Assembly (NCBI GenBank): GCA_903890265.1
Contig: CAITAM010000554.1
Location: forward strand, 1 to 7,488
Length of the DNA stretch: 7,488 bases
Direction of reading: 5' to 3'
DNA from: an uncultured Pseudomonadota bacterium
Lineage (GTDB): Bacteria; Pseudomonadota; Gammaproteobacteria; Steroidobacterales; Steroidobacteraceae
The notes under the pieces are model-generated. The model was not told the DNA's origin, did no database searches, and saw only the letters and a program-made list of their open reading frames with translations. Within the stretch, counting starts at the first letter, position 1. The number at the start of each line of letters is the position of its first letter. Made by a program: the position numbers and the translations under genes. Positions 6,732 through 7,488 of the stretch are shown here, in pieces.

Positions 6732-7486
6732 CAGCAAGAAAACATTACGCCGAAGCCGCGCGTCCGAGCAGCGCGGCCTCGGATGACTTGTCCCAGGAAG
6801 AGATCGTGCTCCGGCACGCGGGGCTCGTTAAGCGAATTGCGTATCACCTCGTCAGCCGGATGCCGCCCACCGTCGAGGTAGATGACCTGATCCAGGCGGG
6901 CATGATCGGCCTGCTGGATGCCGCGCGGCACTACACCGCGAGCAAGGGCGCGAATTTCGAGACCTACGCCGGTATCCGTATCCGCGGTGCGATGCTGGAC
7001 GAGGTTCGCAAGTGCGACTGGACGCCGCGCTCGGTCCATCGTGGTGCCCGGGAAATCGCCGAGGTCATCCGCAAGATCGAGAACGAGACCGGACACGAGG
7101 CGAAGCCCGCGGATATCGCGAGCGCCCTCGGGATGTCGCTCGATGGCTATTACAAGTCCGTCCAGGATGCGGCGACCTGCCGGCTGTTCAGCTTCGACCA
7201 GTTTGCGGACCCGAACGAGGAAAGCCTGCTTGATCAGGCACGCGACGACGGTCCCACCCCGGCCGAGCACATGGAGCAGGACGATTTTAAGATGGCGCTC
7301 GCAGCGGCCATCGACGGTCTGCCGGAGCGCGAGCGGCTGGTGCTTTCGCTCTATTACGACGAGGAACTCAATTTGCGGGAAATTGGCGCGGTGCTCGAGG
7401 TCAGCGAGTCCAGGGTCTGCCAGATCCACGGGCAGGCACTGGTCCGGTTGCGAGCCCGCATGTCCGACTGGTCGCAGGGCCGCTGA
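6728..7486 (+). CDS. fliA: Flagellar sigma factor FliA (sigma-28)
   Basis: FliA directs RNA polymerase to late flagellar and chemotaxis promoters and is held inactive by the anti-sigma factor FlgM until the hook is finished. The 252-residue product is complete and slightly longer than enterobacterial FliA (about 240). Region 2 spans about 25-100, with VDDLIQAGMIGLLDAARHY and FETYAGIRIRGAMLDEVR. Region 3 follows (about 105-160: REIAEVIRKIENETGH, ADIASALGMS). Region 4 spans about 188-245, with LPERERLVLSLYYDEELNL and the helix-turn-helix LREIGAVLEVSESRVCQIHG. The region 2-3 junction WTPRSVHR is typical of this sigma group. The ATG at 6728 sits in an ATGA overlap with the fleN stop; no strong ribosome binding site is seen (GTGAG at 6714-6718 is weak), so translational coupling is likely. 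Chemotaxis genes such as cheY usually follow; the window ends 2 bases after the stop. Confidence 0.97.
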   Translation: MTARKHYAEAARPSSAASDDLSQEEIVLRHAGLVKRIAYHLVSRMPPTVEVDDLIQAGMIGLLDAARHYTASKGANFETYAGIRIRGAMLDEVRKCDWTPRSVHRGAREIAEVIRKIENETGHEAKPADIASALGMSLDGYYKSVQDAATCRLFSFDQFADPNEESLLDQARDDGPTPAEHMEQDDFKMALAAAIDGLPERERLVLSLYYDEELNLREIGAVLEVSESRVCQIHGQALVRLRARMSDWSQGR

Positions 7487-7488
7487 AG

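Overview
This window is the core of a polar-type flagellar gene cluster, all on the + strand, packed with almost no intergenic sequence: 3' end of fliP, then fliQ, fliR, flhB, flhA, flhF, fleN/flhG and fliA. The DNA is GC-rich, with GC-ending codons throughout. The order fliPQR-flhB-flhA-flhF-fleN-fliA without interruption matches the arrangement known from polarly flagellated Gammaproteobacteria such as the pseudomonads. A gammaproteobacterial chromosome is therefore the best guess; genus cannot be read from the window.

Layout. The window opens inside fliP (1-295). The membrane part of the flagellar type III export gate follows: FliQ (306-575), FliR (579-1355), FlhB (1361-2512) and FlhA (2509-4605). 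Next come two number and placement regulators: the SRP-type GTPase FlhF (4619-5869) and the MinD-like ATPase FleN/FlhG (5862-6731). The last gene is the flagellar sigma factor FliA (6728-7486), which is complete and ends 2 bases before the window edge. Gene junctions are gaps of 3-13 bp or overlaps of 4-8 bp, so the genes are very probably cotranscribed and partly translationally coupled. No gap exceeds 13 bp, and I see no terminator, RNA gene, mobile element or CRISPR array.

How the genes work together. FliP, FliQ and FliR form the export channel in the basal body. FlhB wraps its entrance and changes export specificity after self-cleavage at NPTH. FlhA is the energy-coupling and chaperone-docking component. 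FlhF places the new flagellum at the pole, FleN limits the number, and FliA switches on late genes (filament, chemotaxis) once the hook is complete.

Most of the window is ordinary and highly conserved; I did not find a new system. The points worth a second look are an 8-G homopolymer inside flhA where loss of one base would cut off the cytoplasmic domain, an FlhF whose G2 motif lacks the expected Asp, and a FleN without the N-terminal activator motif that some FlhG proteins use to stimulate FlhF.
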